In this document: positions 12,967 through 26,900 of the stretch, piece by piece
Layout of the letters: each line of letters begins with the position of its first letter
Position numbering within the stretch: position 1 is the stretch's first letter
DNA from: Drosophila pseudoobscura
Taxonomy: Eukaryota > Arthropoda > Insecta > Diptera > Drosophilidae
Assembly (NCBI RefSeq): GCF_009870125.1
Contig: NC_046681.1
Span: 20,721,001-20,785,000, forward strand
DNA length: 64,000 bases
Direction of reading: 5' to 3'
Position numbers and translations under genes: made by a program
Notes under the pieces: model-generated
The model's database searches: none
Told to the model about the DNA's origin: nothing
What the model saw: the letters and a program-made list of their open reading frames with translations, nothing else

Positions 12967-14043
12967 TGGCACGGACGTGGCGGCAAGGACTCGGTGCCTG
13001 GCCAACAGGCGTATGGTTGATATATTACTTAAAGAACTTTCCATGCGCATGTGAGCGAGGCAGGCCAGAGAATTACTTGGACGACTTGCACCAATCCCCG
13101 TAGAGCGTGTGAGTGAGTGTGCTCCTTCCTGGACTGCTTGACATGTTGCCAAATGCATTGCGCGCCGCATTGTCCTGGCCTGGTGCTTTCCCCTTCCCGT
13201 GGTCCCCCTCTGCACTAGGCTTCGATTCCGTACTGAACTGCCATTGGTTGGTCAGGCCTCCGATAGTTTCAGTTTGGCTCTCTGCCTGGGTCTGTCTCCA
13301 CCCCAATTGGCCAACGAGGTTTCCTTTGGGCCTACTAGTCGCTGCAACGAGATATATGAAGAGAAATGGTAAACATTAGTTGGGGCTGCCACTGCCAGGC
13401 ACAAGATACGTCATCAATTTTCGACACCCGTTAGGAGAGTACAGTGGAGCAGGGAAAGTTTTCAACACAAACTGTCAGAGATTTCCATTCCTGAGAAGTC
13501 ATATCCCATTTACTGGATATAGTCGTACTTATTTTGAGTTCTACCACACAAAATCTTCCTATATATATATCATCCTTTTGGACACTGTGCTCTCTAATCC
13601 TTTTATATATCCATATAAATTGTGAGCCCTTTATGAAGATACTTACATATCTCCTCTTCTTATCTCTTATCACTAATTTCAGTGTCAGCTAACATCAGGT
13701 TCCTTTTCGTATCCCTCCATCATCTATTCTTATCTCAAGTTTTTATAGACCTAGGCCACTGTGCCACCGTGGTGTTAGTGTTGGTGTTGGTGGTGATGGT
13801 GGAATGGGTAATGGGCCTCTGCCAAGATGGTAGCTTGCCAAAATCTTGACTAGAATTTTTTCTCACGCTCGCTTCCAAAAAAACCAAATAGAAAAAAAAA
13901 TTGAAATGAAAGAAAGAAAGAATCTGAGAGATGGCGGGATGGCAATGAACTTTATTGCGTAATGCAGAATCTTGGCAAGCGGCTCGCTCAAAGGGGATTC
14001 CCCATGCCTTCCCCATTCTGAGAATTCCTACAATGTAATTAAA

Positions 14044-14052
14044 GCGCCACCT
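14044..14052 (-). promoter_or_regulatory. Possible CTCF-type insulator motif
   Basis: The minus strand reads AGGTGGCGC, the core of the Drosophila CTCF site. A nine-base match is expected by chance now and then in 64 kb, so this is only a candidate; its place inside the desert makes insulation a reasonable idea. Confidence 0.25.
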
Positions 14053-14848
14053 GCCGATGGGGCCCTGCCAACGCCTGATGCGTAAACAAACGAAAAGCTG
14101 ACATAATTTATGATCATGGAGTTTTGCCAATAAGTTTTCGAGATGCCGGCCAGACACACTGTCTGCTTCGATCAGCATCGGAATGGAATCGAAATCAGCC
14201 TGAGAGTCTCACCCTCATCGTCATCATCATCATCATTATCCTCTTAATCGCTGGATGACTTCGGGAGAGTTCTCGCATTGCCTCAGGTCAGGTCGATGGT
14301 CGATGGTCTCGACGTCACAGAATTGTGCTATTGAACAGCTGCCAATTGCGGCCTACCACAAATGTTACTCATTCCAGAAAATCCCGAGTTTTACACCTCT
14401 CTCTCTCTCTCTCATTATTCTTGCAAGTGTTAATTGAATTATGGCTATCGGAACTGCTCCAGTATATGGTTCTATAAGGGGCACAGATATTGGGGTAGGG
14501 CTAGGACCACACTTGGTCTTAATTGCCTTTGAAGCAGCTGCTCGAACTTGGTTCAGTCAATTTATGAGCCCAATCATTGCCAAATTATGATAAATTATGC
14601 CTGAATTTATTTTTGCCTTTGGTGTTTTCGTATCCATTATTCATTCTTGAACATGGCCGAAAATTGTATATAATTTAAAGTGTGTAAAAATGTGAATTAT
14701 GTAAGAGAATTTGTTTGGAACTAAGAATTAATCGTTGTGTTAATCTTATCATCAATTAACAAAGTATAATATTAATATTCATATTTTTTTTGAAAAGTAT
14801 TTGGGACCGGACCTCATTAGAAAGCAATTCTTAACGTAATCCTTTCAG

Positions 14849-14873
14849 AATAATAATAATAATAATAATAATA
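14849..14873. repeat. (AAT)n microsatellite
   Basis: About eight uninterrupted AAT units seen directly. Confidence 0.9.
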
Positions 14874-17800
14874 AATACTGCGTCTTTTGAGATTATGAGT
14901 TTTGGATTTAGTCGCCTCCTCAAAGGCTTGTATCGTACATATGTATGTATATTCCAATGATCTCATCATAGATGATCTCATGTACTTTACCATAGATAAT
15001 ATATGTGAAAAACGATTTTCTTTTAAATTCAGTTTAAATCAAATTCCACCAAGAGACTGACCAAGAGAATATAATCATTATATATTATGAAAAATTAGAT
15101 ATTAATTTTTTTATTATGTCAAATACATATCCTCTGTCTTAAGAAAATCCTCTATTATAGAAAGCAGACGGAACGAATTAATAACGCAGATTTCTTTATA
15201 ATATAGATCGTAGTGTCTCACGGACAGCGCAAAAAGTACAAAAATCTTTGACGTTTTAAACAAATTTCGCTGTCTAAATTGTTTTTCCTTTTGTTGTTTT
15301 TGGGTTTTTGTTGTTTCTGATATTTTCACGTTTGTGTTGTTGTTGTTTTTCAATGTTTTTCCGAGGGAAAATCGCTTTTATTTGTTTGTTCTAGAAGCTG
15401 AAAGTCGGCATTTTGGTTGGTTGAATTTTGCCTCAATTTTTTGTTCTGTTTGAATTTTCTTGATTTTGGTTGATTTTTCCTCGCTTTCGCCGTGTAGAAT
15501 TTTTCATTTACCTTGCTATTTTCGGACACACTTGACGCGCGGCCCGAAGAAGATCGAAGACGAAGGCGAAAGGCGCAAAAAGCGATAAAACCGTCAAGAG
15601 CCGAAAAGAAAAGTCCGAGAAAATTGCGCAGAACTGTCGCCTGCCCTTATGTATGGCTCCGGGAGGTGGGGTAATGTGCTGGGGCAAGGGGAAACAGTGT
15701 TATATACCATATATAAATAGGTATTTAGACTGGCTCTCTATGTGTTCTTGGATCTTTGAGTTGCGATGACGCGCAATTGACGCGGGCAAAGACGCGTTGA
15801 AAGCGTCGCCGCTGCGTCTATTTTTGTGGACACAACTAATACTACTTCCACTGCAAAAGATACATTTACAGATACAAATGCATCTGGTTGTATATTTCGT
15901 TTTTCGTTTTAATCTATTTCAGTTGCTTCATCGAAAATGTATTTCGTGTGGCTCTGTGCTGTTCGTTCGGTCTGATTTTTGTTGCTTGCCTCCATCTGTC
16001 TGCCTCTGTGGTTTTTGTGTCTATAGTCTATAGGGCGATGCGGCACAAATTGTAATTAGTGTTCGTATTTCTTAGCTTTAATTAGAATTTTTTTCGTTAA
16101 TTTGCACGTTTTCTGTGCATGTGTGCGCCCATGGTAAACAAATGAACCTTGGGATGCAGTAAGAGTGCAGTTTATTTATCTGATAATGATGCAAGCAACG
16201 AATTCGGGCTCCTAATTGGGTTATACTAGGGTATGAAATGAAGGTTGCGGGGCGCTGTTGGGTGTAACACTGATTATATCATTCTTACATTCTTTCGTGT
16301 TTAAATTTGTAAAGAATCTTCACGTCTTCACGATAAGCTAGGAATTTACCCAGATGGGCAGCACTGCAAAGCAGCCATTGGATTTTGAGCGTAAGAGTGC
16401 TGCCAATGGTCCCAAAAGAAATACAATCGTTATTCTAAAACAATTTGTATGCAATAAAAGAGAGATACAAAAGAAAAGATTTTTAAAATCATTTACATAT
16501 CAATCGTTCTAATGATCTTCATATAATCGATACAACTTCTATATAACTTAACCTTTCTCTTGTCTTTTAACTATGCTTCGCTTTCTTTAAGTTTTATTTA
16601 CTGTATCCCAAAGCTAGATATATTTCCTGAATATATCTTTTTGTAAGCATCGACCATAAAAGTCTTTTATTTTTCCAAAAACTGACTCAAAACTTTTCTG
16701 CGTAGATAATTCTCCAGTTGTGCGCAAAAAACATTTCTATGATTATTTTTTGTATAGTTTTGAAGAACACAGAAAAATCATTTCAGCGAGGATTTATGCG
16801 TACAAAAAGCGCTTAAGTTGTTTTGTTCCTATGGGTTTTAATTGACTCCAGCTGGACAGCTCTAATGGGAGTGGGATGCTCCAAAAAAGAGTGATGTTCA
16901 AAGAAGAAATGAACAAGATTTCACTGTCACAACTTTCACAACTGTCAGCAATGCGATCGCCTTGAAATCTGAAGAAAACTGAAAGTCAATCAAAAGAAAC
17001 TGAAAATGAAAAGCAATAGAAAGATATACAGAAAATTCGGTTTCGGAAACTGAATCGGGAATCGGGAAATTGGCAGACAAATCTTTGAATATTAACTGTC
17101 TGGCAAGACAGCCAAACAAAAAAAGAGAGACTGAGAGGGAGACATTCAAAAACAAAAAATTCTTTGAATATTGGCCAATAAATTTTACAAGACGTTGACA
17201 TTTGGCCAACCGACAGGCTAAAACGGCCTTGCCAAAGGCCAATCAAACGTCATTATCTGGTTATATATTGTAGTATACGTATGTACATATATATGTGATA
17301 AACATACAATAATCATAATGATAATTGGACACCTGTTGGCAAGTGCCAGCGAAAGTCTGGCCAAGAATTTTTTTGGCCAATTCAACAACAATCGAGCAGC
17401 AACGATGACGTTCTCCGAGTGAGAGAAAAATACTGGGCAACTCGTCAAAAATGTGCGTCAGCAATTAAAATCATAATGAGATTGCCAAGTTAGAGGCGCC
17501 ACCAGCCCGATACGTTGCCAGACACGCGACCCCTGGCCACGCCCCTGCCCCCACACACACATTCCGCAGGATGCGTTGCCAACGCTGCCAAAAATCTTGG
17601 CAGCAGAAGACGCCGACTGCTGGCCACGTTTGTTGATGTTTATGTTGGTTGGGATATTTGGCTTCCAGAGGCGCAGAGGGCCCAGTGATGGTGCCAAACA
17701 GGAAGAGGAATCAAAATAGGGAAGGAAGAGCGGAAGAAGAAGGATAGAGAGCATGCACAACGAAGATGGGATACACTTTTAAAACATTTTGAAGAAATTC

Positions 17801-20800
17801 CCACCAAAAGAACTAGGAGAATGATATAGATCTTCTTCGAATAAAAAGAGGAATTTTTGTAAAAGATTTTATTATCAGTCCAGTAAATAAATGATTATTA
17901 TGTGCGGAAACAAATAAGTACTGTGATTCAGATGAAAAGTCATTCCTTTTCAAACATCTTTTTAAACTTGGAGTGCCCTCTGCAAGAGTACAGTCAGTCA
18001 ACCCTTTCAGGAAGGCCTCCAAAAACCCACCGTGGAACTTGTCTTGGAAGATGGAACATCTCGTAAGTGTTGAATGGCTGCTACTGCTGACTGCAGGCTT
18101 TCTCTCAGACTGGTAGGCGCTGCCAATTGCGGACTGCGACAATGCGGCGTATACGTAATGAAGGAGGCGAACACACCAATCCAACCCCAGAGCACATAAC
18201 GTATACGCAGTGCTGGACAAAGTTGCGGACACAAATGCATAACAAATAAATAACAAAGGCCTGGACCATCATTATAAAAAAAGCGAAGAAAAACTGAAAA
18301 ACTTGGAAAAAATATGGAAAGAAGAACGTCCGTTCAAAGGATGGCCGAGCGAGAGCGGGCGCACTAATAAGTTTTAAGAAAAATGAAAATGAAAAATCGT
18401 TTGTGCATTTTTATAAGTGCAAAAATATGCAAATAGAGTAAATCATTACTGGCTGGATGCTGAACACTGGACCAAAAGGCAGACAAAGTTCTGGGCGGCT
18501 CTGATGACTGCAGAAGGACCACGAGGAGCACCACTGAAATCATAATTTGGCGATTTATCTGTTTGTTTGTTTTATTTGCCGCCTGTCTAGGCCATTGAGA
18601 ATTATGGGTTTCGACTGTCGGACAAAACTGAAGCGGTCACAAAGTAGGAAGGAGTAGAGGAGTCCTAAGGGACATACAGCTTAAATTTCGGCTGGAAATT
18701 CGTATTTAATGTTCTTTGACAAACATTTCTCACTGGCAATTCAATTAGTTTTAATTGCTCGACTTGGCGTTTAAAAATGTCCTTCGCGGGCCATCAATAA
18801 AATCGATGCAGGCCATAAATCTTCAAGCCTTTCATTGCACAGCGAAATGCAAAATGGGAATCGGAATTTGAATCCCAATCTCTGGCGGAAACACAGATAA
18901 AGGGACAGAATAAGGAGCCGTAGAGAGAGAGCCTTTTGTTGGCTGGACATATGCAGCCAGTCAAGGGGAAAGGACACAATGCCTTGGACTTGGCTGCGTT
19001 TGGTTTAGTTGCCAATTTCCGGCCAAAAAAGCGCTAAAAAAGTAGAGTGAAAGAAATGGATGCCACCGAAAAAAAAGAATTATTTGCCAGGATGTCCGAA
19101 ACATTGTTGGTGTCAACAAATTCCTTTTCAACGGACTGCAAAAAAATGTTCGACCATTGCCAGCAGAAGGACAGAACGAAGGAACTGAAACCAAGTGAAG
19201 ACAAAATTAATGTGGAAACATTAAGGAATGCCCGGAGTGTCCTGCTCTAAGTCCTGGGCAATTAAATTTCGTGTTAATTTTTTGGCTCTCCTCTGGAGCG
19301 GGAGAGTGAGGGTGTGCCCTTAGTCTTTCTGGCCAATTAACTGTAGGAGAGGTTGAAAGATTTTTAATTGTTCTAATGGCTCGTAAATCTCTTTTTGTAC
19401 AACTTTCTGATTGTTGGAACTTGTTGTGTTCTTCCCCACTGCAGACAGTCATAAATTTGGGAATTTACAATTTTGAAAATTCAACATAAAACTATCAAAT
19501 TTAATGGCACCGATTGGGAACTACAAAGGCAGGCAGAACACAGATATTTGCCCAAAATTAATTGTCCAAAGTACAATGTACTCTGGCGTGTTTTCTTTTT
19601 TGGTTGCACAGTCATAAAAGAGTAATCTATCTATGAGATTAATTTCTGATATATGATTTTCGTTTCATCTTGCGGCAAATGTTGGAGGCAATCTGTGAGA
19701 AGGGAATGTGGTCATGGGTGCGGGTCTGGAGCTAAGTCTGAGACCCTTCCCCACGCGTATAACTCATCCTTGGCCTCTGTTCATTGAACCATAAAGGAAG
19801 GCGGTGATATAAATCGAAGCAGGCTGCTGGTCTAAGAGTATGAGTCGTCCTTGTTGTGGGAGAGGTCTTTAACAGTTTTGGGCCAGGCCTGTAAATTCGC
19901 CTGGGAGTCTGACTAGATGTTGGATGACTCTTCTCTGGGCACGCCCCCCTATGGCGCATTTAACATTTTCGTTGTCATTTCTGCATTGCACTCGGCCTTA
20001 TTTATGTGGCGCCAGGATGTGGCTCTGCCTTTGCGGGTTTTTTGGGGCTTTTTCGGAGGATGAGACTTCACTCTTTTGGCGGGCGATTATCACCATGTGG
20101 CAACAGCTGGTCTTGGCGGGTGGGAGACGGGTTAAAGGTTATCATAAGCTTTGGGTAGCAGCCGCAGCGTTTGAAGAGCATTGTTTAAAAATTAGTAATT
20201 GTTTTGGGATGAAATTTAAATACATATTCTAGTGCGATAATTAATTTATTGTGCCAATGGTTTATTTAAATTGAAATAACTTTAAGCTTGAAATATTCCT
20301 TTAGAAGGAATATCCAATACTCTTTGCGACTCTAAGAAGAGTTTAGGAATTCCCAAAAACCATTAAGTTCTGAAAATTTTTTTAGCTGTTATGCAATTCC
20401 CGATGATGACATTTCCTCCCTTTGGTACAAGTCTCACCAATCTTTGTGAATATTATCTACATATACTATTAAGTCTATATCTTACCATATCTGTATGTAT
20501 GATGTCCCTCCTTAAGCTTATAACATTAAAAAAGAATTGTTTTCTTATATGAAATTTATCTGCCTATTGAATAGAGCACCTTTATCCATCCGATTAGTTC
20601 ATTGGGATGGCTGTAGATATATTATTTAGTTCAACTCTGGATTACTTTACCCATCTTTGTCGTCCACCAGGTTTCTTGATACTTTCTGGATTCATTTGTA
20701 TTATGAATCTGTTAGCTCGAGTCTGTTGTGTACCCTCTGTAGCTGTCTATTTGGAATCCTCTCTTTACTCCCATATGCACCTCTCATTATTAACACTACC

Positions 20801-23409
20801 GATTCTTACTTACCATTATCTGGCACTCTTCCTCGCTCAGATGTTCTCCATTTTCCACTCCTCCTCACTACGTCCTCCTCCACTCGTTCCAACGGTGCTG
20901 CTTCATCATCTTATGCTCGACGAGACCAGTGCAAGTGCCTCGCGCTGATTGAATTTAGGCTCGATCGAAATCGATCAAATAATTTTCTACAAGTGCTTGT
21001 CATTACCACGTATTCGATATAACCAGGGTTATATTATGTATTTCACTAAGAGTTCAAGAGTATTCTTTGTTCTATTGCATATTTATAAGTGTTGGTTAAG
21101 TTTCAATAACGTCGTAGTTATAGATGTTGGGGGATTAAGTACATATTCTATATAAGTTATTGCTTTCGGTTGAGTATTTTATGTGTGGTTAATTTATAGT
21201 TTATATGCGATTATTCTTTATAGAGTTTTAAGCACTACGTTCACTATGTTGAAATGTTTGTAACGTTATTTAATTCATTTTTTTGTTGATTTTTTATTGG
21301 TTTTTTCTTAGAAGTGCCTCTCTGTGGATGATGTTTATCCATTGAGGTTTCGATGGCGTTTGCCTGGCTCCGTGCTGACGTGCTGATGGTCCAGGACGAT
21401 TCATTACATTAAGCCTGGTCCGATGAAACAATCAACATTGCCAAAGGTTGGTTGTTGTTCCTCTGCAGCCACTTCCACTTCCAGTTTTTGTTGGTTGTTG
21501 GTTGGGTCCGAGCCAGGGCTGCCATCATCCAGCCACCTCCTTCTCTGGCACCCTTTTTGGCACCGCATGTTGGTCAGTCCACACGCACACATTTCCACAC
21601 ACACTTTTGCACACACTTTTGCACCACAGCAGCAACTGGTTGTTGGTGTTGCGGAATGATGCTCCTCCTTCTTCTTCTTCTTATTTTAATTGATGTTATT
21701 TCTGTATGATTGCTGTATGGTCGAGACGGACGTGGAGGAGCATCCTGTTGGTGGGGTCCAGCGTGGCTCATCCGTGTGTCCAATCGCGTGTGGGCCTGGT
21801 CGGCGTGTTCATCTGTGTGTGAGCTGTCAATTGGCCATCAACCGTTGTTTGGCTCGATCTTGGCCCTGATGTTTGAGTTGGCTAATCAAATGGCGAGAGC
21901 GGCCAAAAAAGTATGCTGCTGCCACTGCCACAGCCACTGCCACTGCACTGCTTTCACTCCACATCCTGGCTGCGTGGCGATGTCTTCTTAGGCCACCTCA
22001 GTCCTCAGTGCCATGGCCAGGGGTAAGGGCCAGTTGTTGTTGGCCACTTTTCTTGGCTGGCTACGCGTCGCTCAAACTCAAACTCAATTGGCAGTCCACA
22101 ATCCGCAGTCAGAACCGGTGGCCAAGGGTCCGTCCCGGTCCCGGGGCCGTGTAGCCCCGGTCCGGTCCGGTGTTGGCTGCCAGCCTTTTGTTGGCTCGCA
22201 ACACCAGACGCTACCAGTTTCTTGGCCAACTGACTGACGACTGCTCGCACGGGCTGCCAAAAAGCGCACCAGAGGCCCTCGAACGCTGCTTCTCTCTGTC
22301 TCTGTCTCTGCCGTTGTCGTCGTCGTCGCAGTCGTCTCGCTGCTTTTTGTGTCGTCATCGTCAGAGCCCCAATGCTTCCATTTCCCATCTCCCACCTCTC
22401 ATTCACAGACCCCTACTCATCTGTGCCCCACTCTCTCTCTCTCCTCTCCCATCTTTGCCGCTTGCAATTCCAACTGGCTGCGCTCCAAGCGTACGACAAT
22501 CGCACAAACGGGACAAACGATCCCCCACACCCGACCCCCCACCGCACACCCCCCATTTGTATACTTTGGCGCTCGTCTGGGCTTCGGTCGCCTCTTCGGC
22601 AAATTTTCGTCGCCAGCGCCAGAGCAGCAGCAGCAGAGCTTTCTCTGCTCTCTGTTACTGCAGTTCTCTCTATCTTTCCTTCTCACTCTTCTAATATTGT
22701 CTGTTTTTGAGGCATTTTTTTGAATATTTTTTCAATTCTCACGTGCCCGCAGATGAATCCAGAGTTTTTGGTTTGGCCCGCGAAAAAAAATAACAGTACT
22801 GGAAGATTTATGAGAGCACGTGGTTTAGGGAACATGCGGGTGCTTGCTCCGTTTTATATAGAGGAATAAATGGGAATTTGTGCTGGGGATTTATTCTAAG
22901 ACAGTGATTAGGAGATCTGTGCAGCTGAGGGAATTGATGTTGCTGGAACATTCTTGATTCTAGTCGAAATATTTCATAATTTGAAATAGGGCAATATCAA
23001 CTAATGATAGAAACTATGTGCTTCTTGTAATAGAAAACATTAAATGAGCCAACAAATTCTTATATGACTCCGAAAGCTAACCTTTGAATAGATAAATGTC
23101 TACAAAGAGGGACGTCTAGGATAGCTCGTTTCCAAAATGTATTAGAGACTAGAGCTTCAAGTCCCAATGTTGATCGACAGATTCGATTTTGATTAAAGAA
23201 ATGGTATTAATAAAATTATAACAACTTTAATAAATGCTATAACAAAAGGATCTACAGTGTTTGGTGGACCTCTCATATGGAAGCACGCTCATGAATAAAA
23301 ATGCCTTTATTAGAAATGCTAAAGCGTTTTCTGACTTCGGTAATCTACACTATCTAAGAAATTTTCTTATTATAATATTATTTCTGCTTCTCTCGTGTTC
23401 CTCGACAGA

Positions 23410-23838
23410 ACCCGATTCCCTCAAGGTATCCCCGATGGCAATCTGTGCAACAATCAATTTCCCGACCAAAATTACAAGTACGACTATAAATGCATATGCA
23501 ATAGGAAAAAGAAAAGGAACAAGCAGATCTCAAAGAAGATATATAAATAGATGGGTTTGCCTTTCGACAAACGCATAAACGGAGTCATAAAATTAGAATT
23601 TAAATGAGGCAGTAAAAAGTGCAAAAACTACAAAAGCAGAAGGGCTGAAAGGGTGTCTTTCTGCAAACGACTCAAGAGGTGGGGTCTGCTCCAGGCCCTT
23701 GGGGAGCTGCTCGAGCTAAATGAATGCAAATGGTCAACAGGTTTTAGCAGATGCAAGGACATCTTCACGGAGCATATCGATGCCAATCAGAATAAGTGGA
23801 ACCCTCCAGAACCCACTACATTCTGTCCCCACATATAA
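23410..23838 (+). pseudogene. Cysteine-rich basic small-protein ORF with two in-frame stops (candidate)
   Basis: One frame runs from a splice-acceptor-like CTCGACAG (ending 23408) to a TAA at 23838, interrupted by TAG (23548-23550) and TGA (23605-23607). The translation is unlike surrounding DNA: eight cysteines, strongly basic and hydrophilic, for example IPDGNLCNNQFPDQNYKYD, YKCICNRKKKRNKQ, then SKKCKNYKSRRAERVSFCKR, LNECKWSTGFSRCKD and EPTTFCPHI. A frame just upstream ends in a hydrophobic, signal-like LIIILFLLLSCSS. An AATAAA lies near 23990. It may be a decayed gene for a secreted cysteine-rich protein, such as a fast-evolving seminal or gland peptide, or a live gene whose intron I have mis-drawn. 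No family recognised. Confidence 0.35.
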
Positions 23839-23989
23839 CACGCTCTGCCCTGCTCCACTCATCCTGAGTGGATACTTTGTCTGAGTTATGAAAAGAGTGG
23901 CGCCAGTGTAAAAATTGTATGCAAGTGCAAAAATTTCCGATGTAAAAATGTAACCAGTGCTAATAAATTCCTAATAAATGCATGTTAAA

Positions 23990-26900
23990 TAAAGGCCACA
24001 ATGTTGTGCATGCACTTAAAGAAACCAATTTAAATCTGGTACTGTTAGGAATATAGCTTTTTCCGTGAGTAATAGCTTATTAACATCACAACGGGGGCGA
24101 CAGTCAAAGACAATCATTTCAAATTGAAAATTGATAATACACAAAATTCGACATGCAATTCAAACGGTAACTTTCTTTTCTTACAGTGTAAAGTAGGCAG
24201 CCCTAGAGGAGGATACCGGACCGTGTTAATTGAGCACCGATTACGCTGCTATTAACGGGGGGCGCGTCGTACCCCAACACGGATCGAAGGTCGGACCCGA
24301 GTTAGTTAACCGCCGAGCGAGCCGGAGAACAGCAACAAAAACTGTGACAACCATGCGAGCCACACGTTGACCACAGCAGCACGTGCTGCCAGCGGCAAAA
24401 ACACGCTAGCTCTCTCCAAACCCCCGTCCCGGCCCATCCTCTGCAACTGCAACTGCCGGGTCTTAGCCACCTCACCAGGGGGTGAAACTGCTGTTGCTGT
24501 CGCCCTGTTTCCGCTACCCAACTAAACGTTTATTTATTGCCCAAACAGCGCCAAAGGACAACAAGGCCCAGCCTCCAACGAGCCACCACTTTCCACTCCC
24601 CTGGCATTCCTGCACCACTTCAGCTAGACAAAGGCCAGGCCAAAGATAAACATACGAGTACGAGGGCAGTACTACCACTACCACCCTGCCAGGATCCCCC
24701 ATGTTGCCAACAGTTCTTCAACAGAGCCTGAGGAGGGCCACAAAAAGCGTGAGGACAAAAAGCCACACATCTTGATTTTTGCCAAACAAAACATTTTTGT
24801 CGAGCACTTGCCCAACGACTCCGATGGCTATAACTGTATTTGGTTATGTTAGTCACGTGGCCTTTACTTGGTTTTTGCCAAATTGCTGGACAGAACAGAA
24901 GAGTAGAGGGTTGGCTAGGGTGGTCTGCATTGCGCTGACACGGGCAAGGGGTTGACTCGCCTTGGCAGGGAAACCGCAGTTTGTATTTTTATTGTGGCAA
25001 ATAGCAACCAAACCGCCATAAGTGTGTGAGGCTAAAGGGAAAGTAACCAAAAAGTAACCGATTCAATAGCAACATTTAATAGTTTGGGTTTGAATATATT
25101 GAAAAAAGATAGAACAGGAATAATTAAATATTAAAAATTTCGTTAAAGGTTCTTTCATCCATTCTTAAAACACTTAGAAATGGAAAATATCTACTCAACC
25201 TGCATATATTTTGGCCACATTTAATCCTGGCAAGCTTCACTCTTAGCCCTAATATGTTTGTCTGTCAGCCTTATCTTTCACTCCTTTTTTGTCAACCGTT
25301 TAAACCCAAAAACCCTTGGCTTTTTTCTTTGTGTTTAATGCCGAGCAGGAATTTCTAATCGTTTTCCTGGAAATTACCTTCCACACATTTCTCCCGTTCT
25401 GGGTGTTTTTTCGGTGAAGGCGTCGAGTTGATAATTTCCTAAGCCCGCAGAAGGCAGACACACAATGAAGAGAGAGTCACCCACATTATCGAAAAGTTTT
25501 CAGGTCATTAAGTTTTGTCGAAGAACAGGAGCAGGCCGACCAGAGGCAGCCATTCATGGAGGTGTGAATGAACCGAAACCGAACCGGAGGGCAGGCAGAA
25601 CTCTGGTGGGTGGCCAATAGTAAAACAATTGAAAAACTAAAGTGGCAATTAAAGTATGTTTTAGAAATACTTTAGAGGATTTGTGCGAGCAATTTAATGC
25701 ACATATGCCGAGATTTATGTGTTTTGTTCGCCACGCTTGGCCAGAAGTGCAAAACAAAGACACATTTCGCTTTAGACAATATTTTTCTTTTGGGCAAAGA
25801 ACCATTTATGGTATGGGTAATGCTGTCTCTTCGAGCTGTGGCCCAGGCCCAAGCCCAGGCCTCCCCTCCCCGCCCAATCTATGTATATGTGTATTCTGGC
25901 ATTTAAATGTACGAAATTGTTTTTGCCGCTCGCTGGCATGGCATCCTCTGACAGGATGCGAAAACGTTTGAATATTCCTTCGCTTCGTCCCGAACATTGT
26001 ATTATTTTATCCTTTTTTTCTGTAGTTTTATATTTATTTGGTTTTGTCGCTGGCTGTCAGGATTGGAGGGCTAGCGAGGGCTGGCGATTTTTTGCCTGGC
26101 CGCGTATTTGGCATCGCGATAGCGCCAGGAAAATGTCTGCTCCCCAGAACTAAATGCAATTCAAATATCGGCCAGTGCGTCAGGGGGAATGTCTCTCCTT
26201 AGCCAGCGACTAGAAAAACCTCGACTTAGGCGGCAGACACTATCCGCATATTAAATTAATTTACTTGTGCTTTGTTGACTGTCGGTCAGTCGTCTCGTCT
26301 GCATTCAAAATGCGTTTTCGCGTTGCGGTGAACACACAGGGGAAACAAGCGAAAACATTTTTCATTTGCATTCAACGGTAGCTGCGATTGGACTGCGCCT
26401 GCTTTTGGGTTTTCTTTGATTTTCTTGTGGCGATAGATGTAGATGTAGATATAAATGGATGGATAGTTATTCTGTGAAACCAGGGCACAACGCACATGTT
26501 GTGAAAGTTTAACTGTTGCCAATACCTTGATTTGTGCCCCACCTGGCAAACAGCAATCACACCACTTGATTGATGCAAATCCTGTTCGAATTGTGGAAAG
26601 CTGGTGTTAAAAGCTAAGGGAGATGACGACCGATCTTGTTCCATTTTTAGTTAATCTAAATGCAAGGTATCTTCATTTATGCATGTCTTCATTTTGGAAA
26701 GAATTTCTGCCAAATGCTTCGAATGTAGAGAAACGTTTTTCGGGTACCAGATATTGCAGTCTTTATTGAATACATATGTAAGTTCATCAAAGATATACAA
26801 GTAATACCAAAGTTCTGCAACGATGCCTACCAAATTAATATTTCGCCTGGCCTCCTTCTATGCGATGCAGTGACTTCATTATCGAAAGATAATAAATAAT

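Larger units (their letters stand above)
12440..23400. other. Gene desert, part 1
   Basis: No ORF here looks like a gene: the open frames are short, overlap on both strands and have no family resemblance. Contents worth naming are a CA repeat (12950-12966), CAT/TCA and TC runs (about 14218-14237, 14398-14413), an AAT repeat (14849-14873) and a possible CTCF-type site (14044-14052). GC-richer islands at 12.7-13.3, 15.5-15.65 and 21.4-22.65 kb could be promoters or enhancers of an unseen non-coding RNA, or a giant intron of a gene outside the window. I cannot choose between these. Confidence 0.5.

Noticed and set aside
12687-13379. Overlapping long ORFs on both strands in a GC-rich block
   Set aside because: Open frames on both strands reflect few stop codons in GC-rich sequence, including a CA repeat. 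No domain or consistent frame.
19047-19250. 67-codon ORF starting KEMDATEKKELFARM
   Set aside because: Looks mildly protein-like, but the DNA has the word texture of the surrounding non-coding region, with no promoter, splice or poly(A) context.
22170-22723. Several overlapping plus-strand ORFs rich in Ser/Leu/Pro
   Set aside because: Caused by a pyrimidine-rich (CTCTCT, TCGTCG) tract open in all three frames; more like promoter or enhancer DNA.
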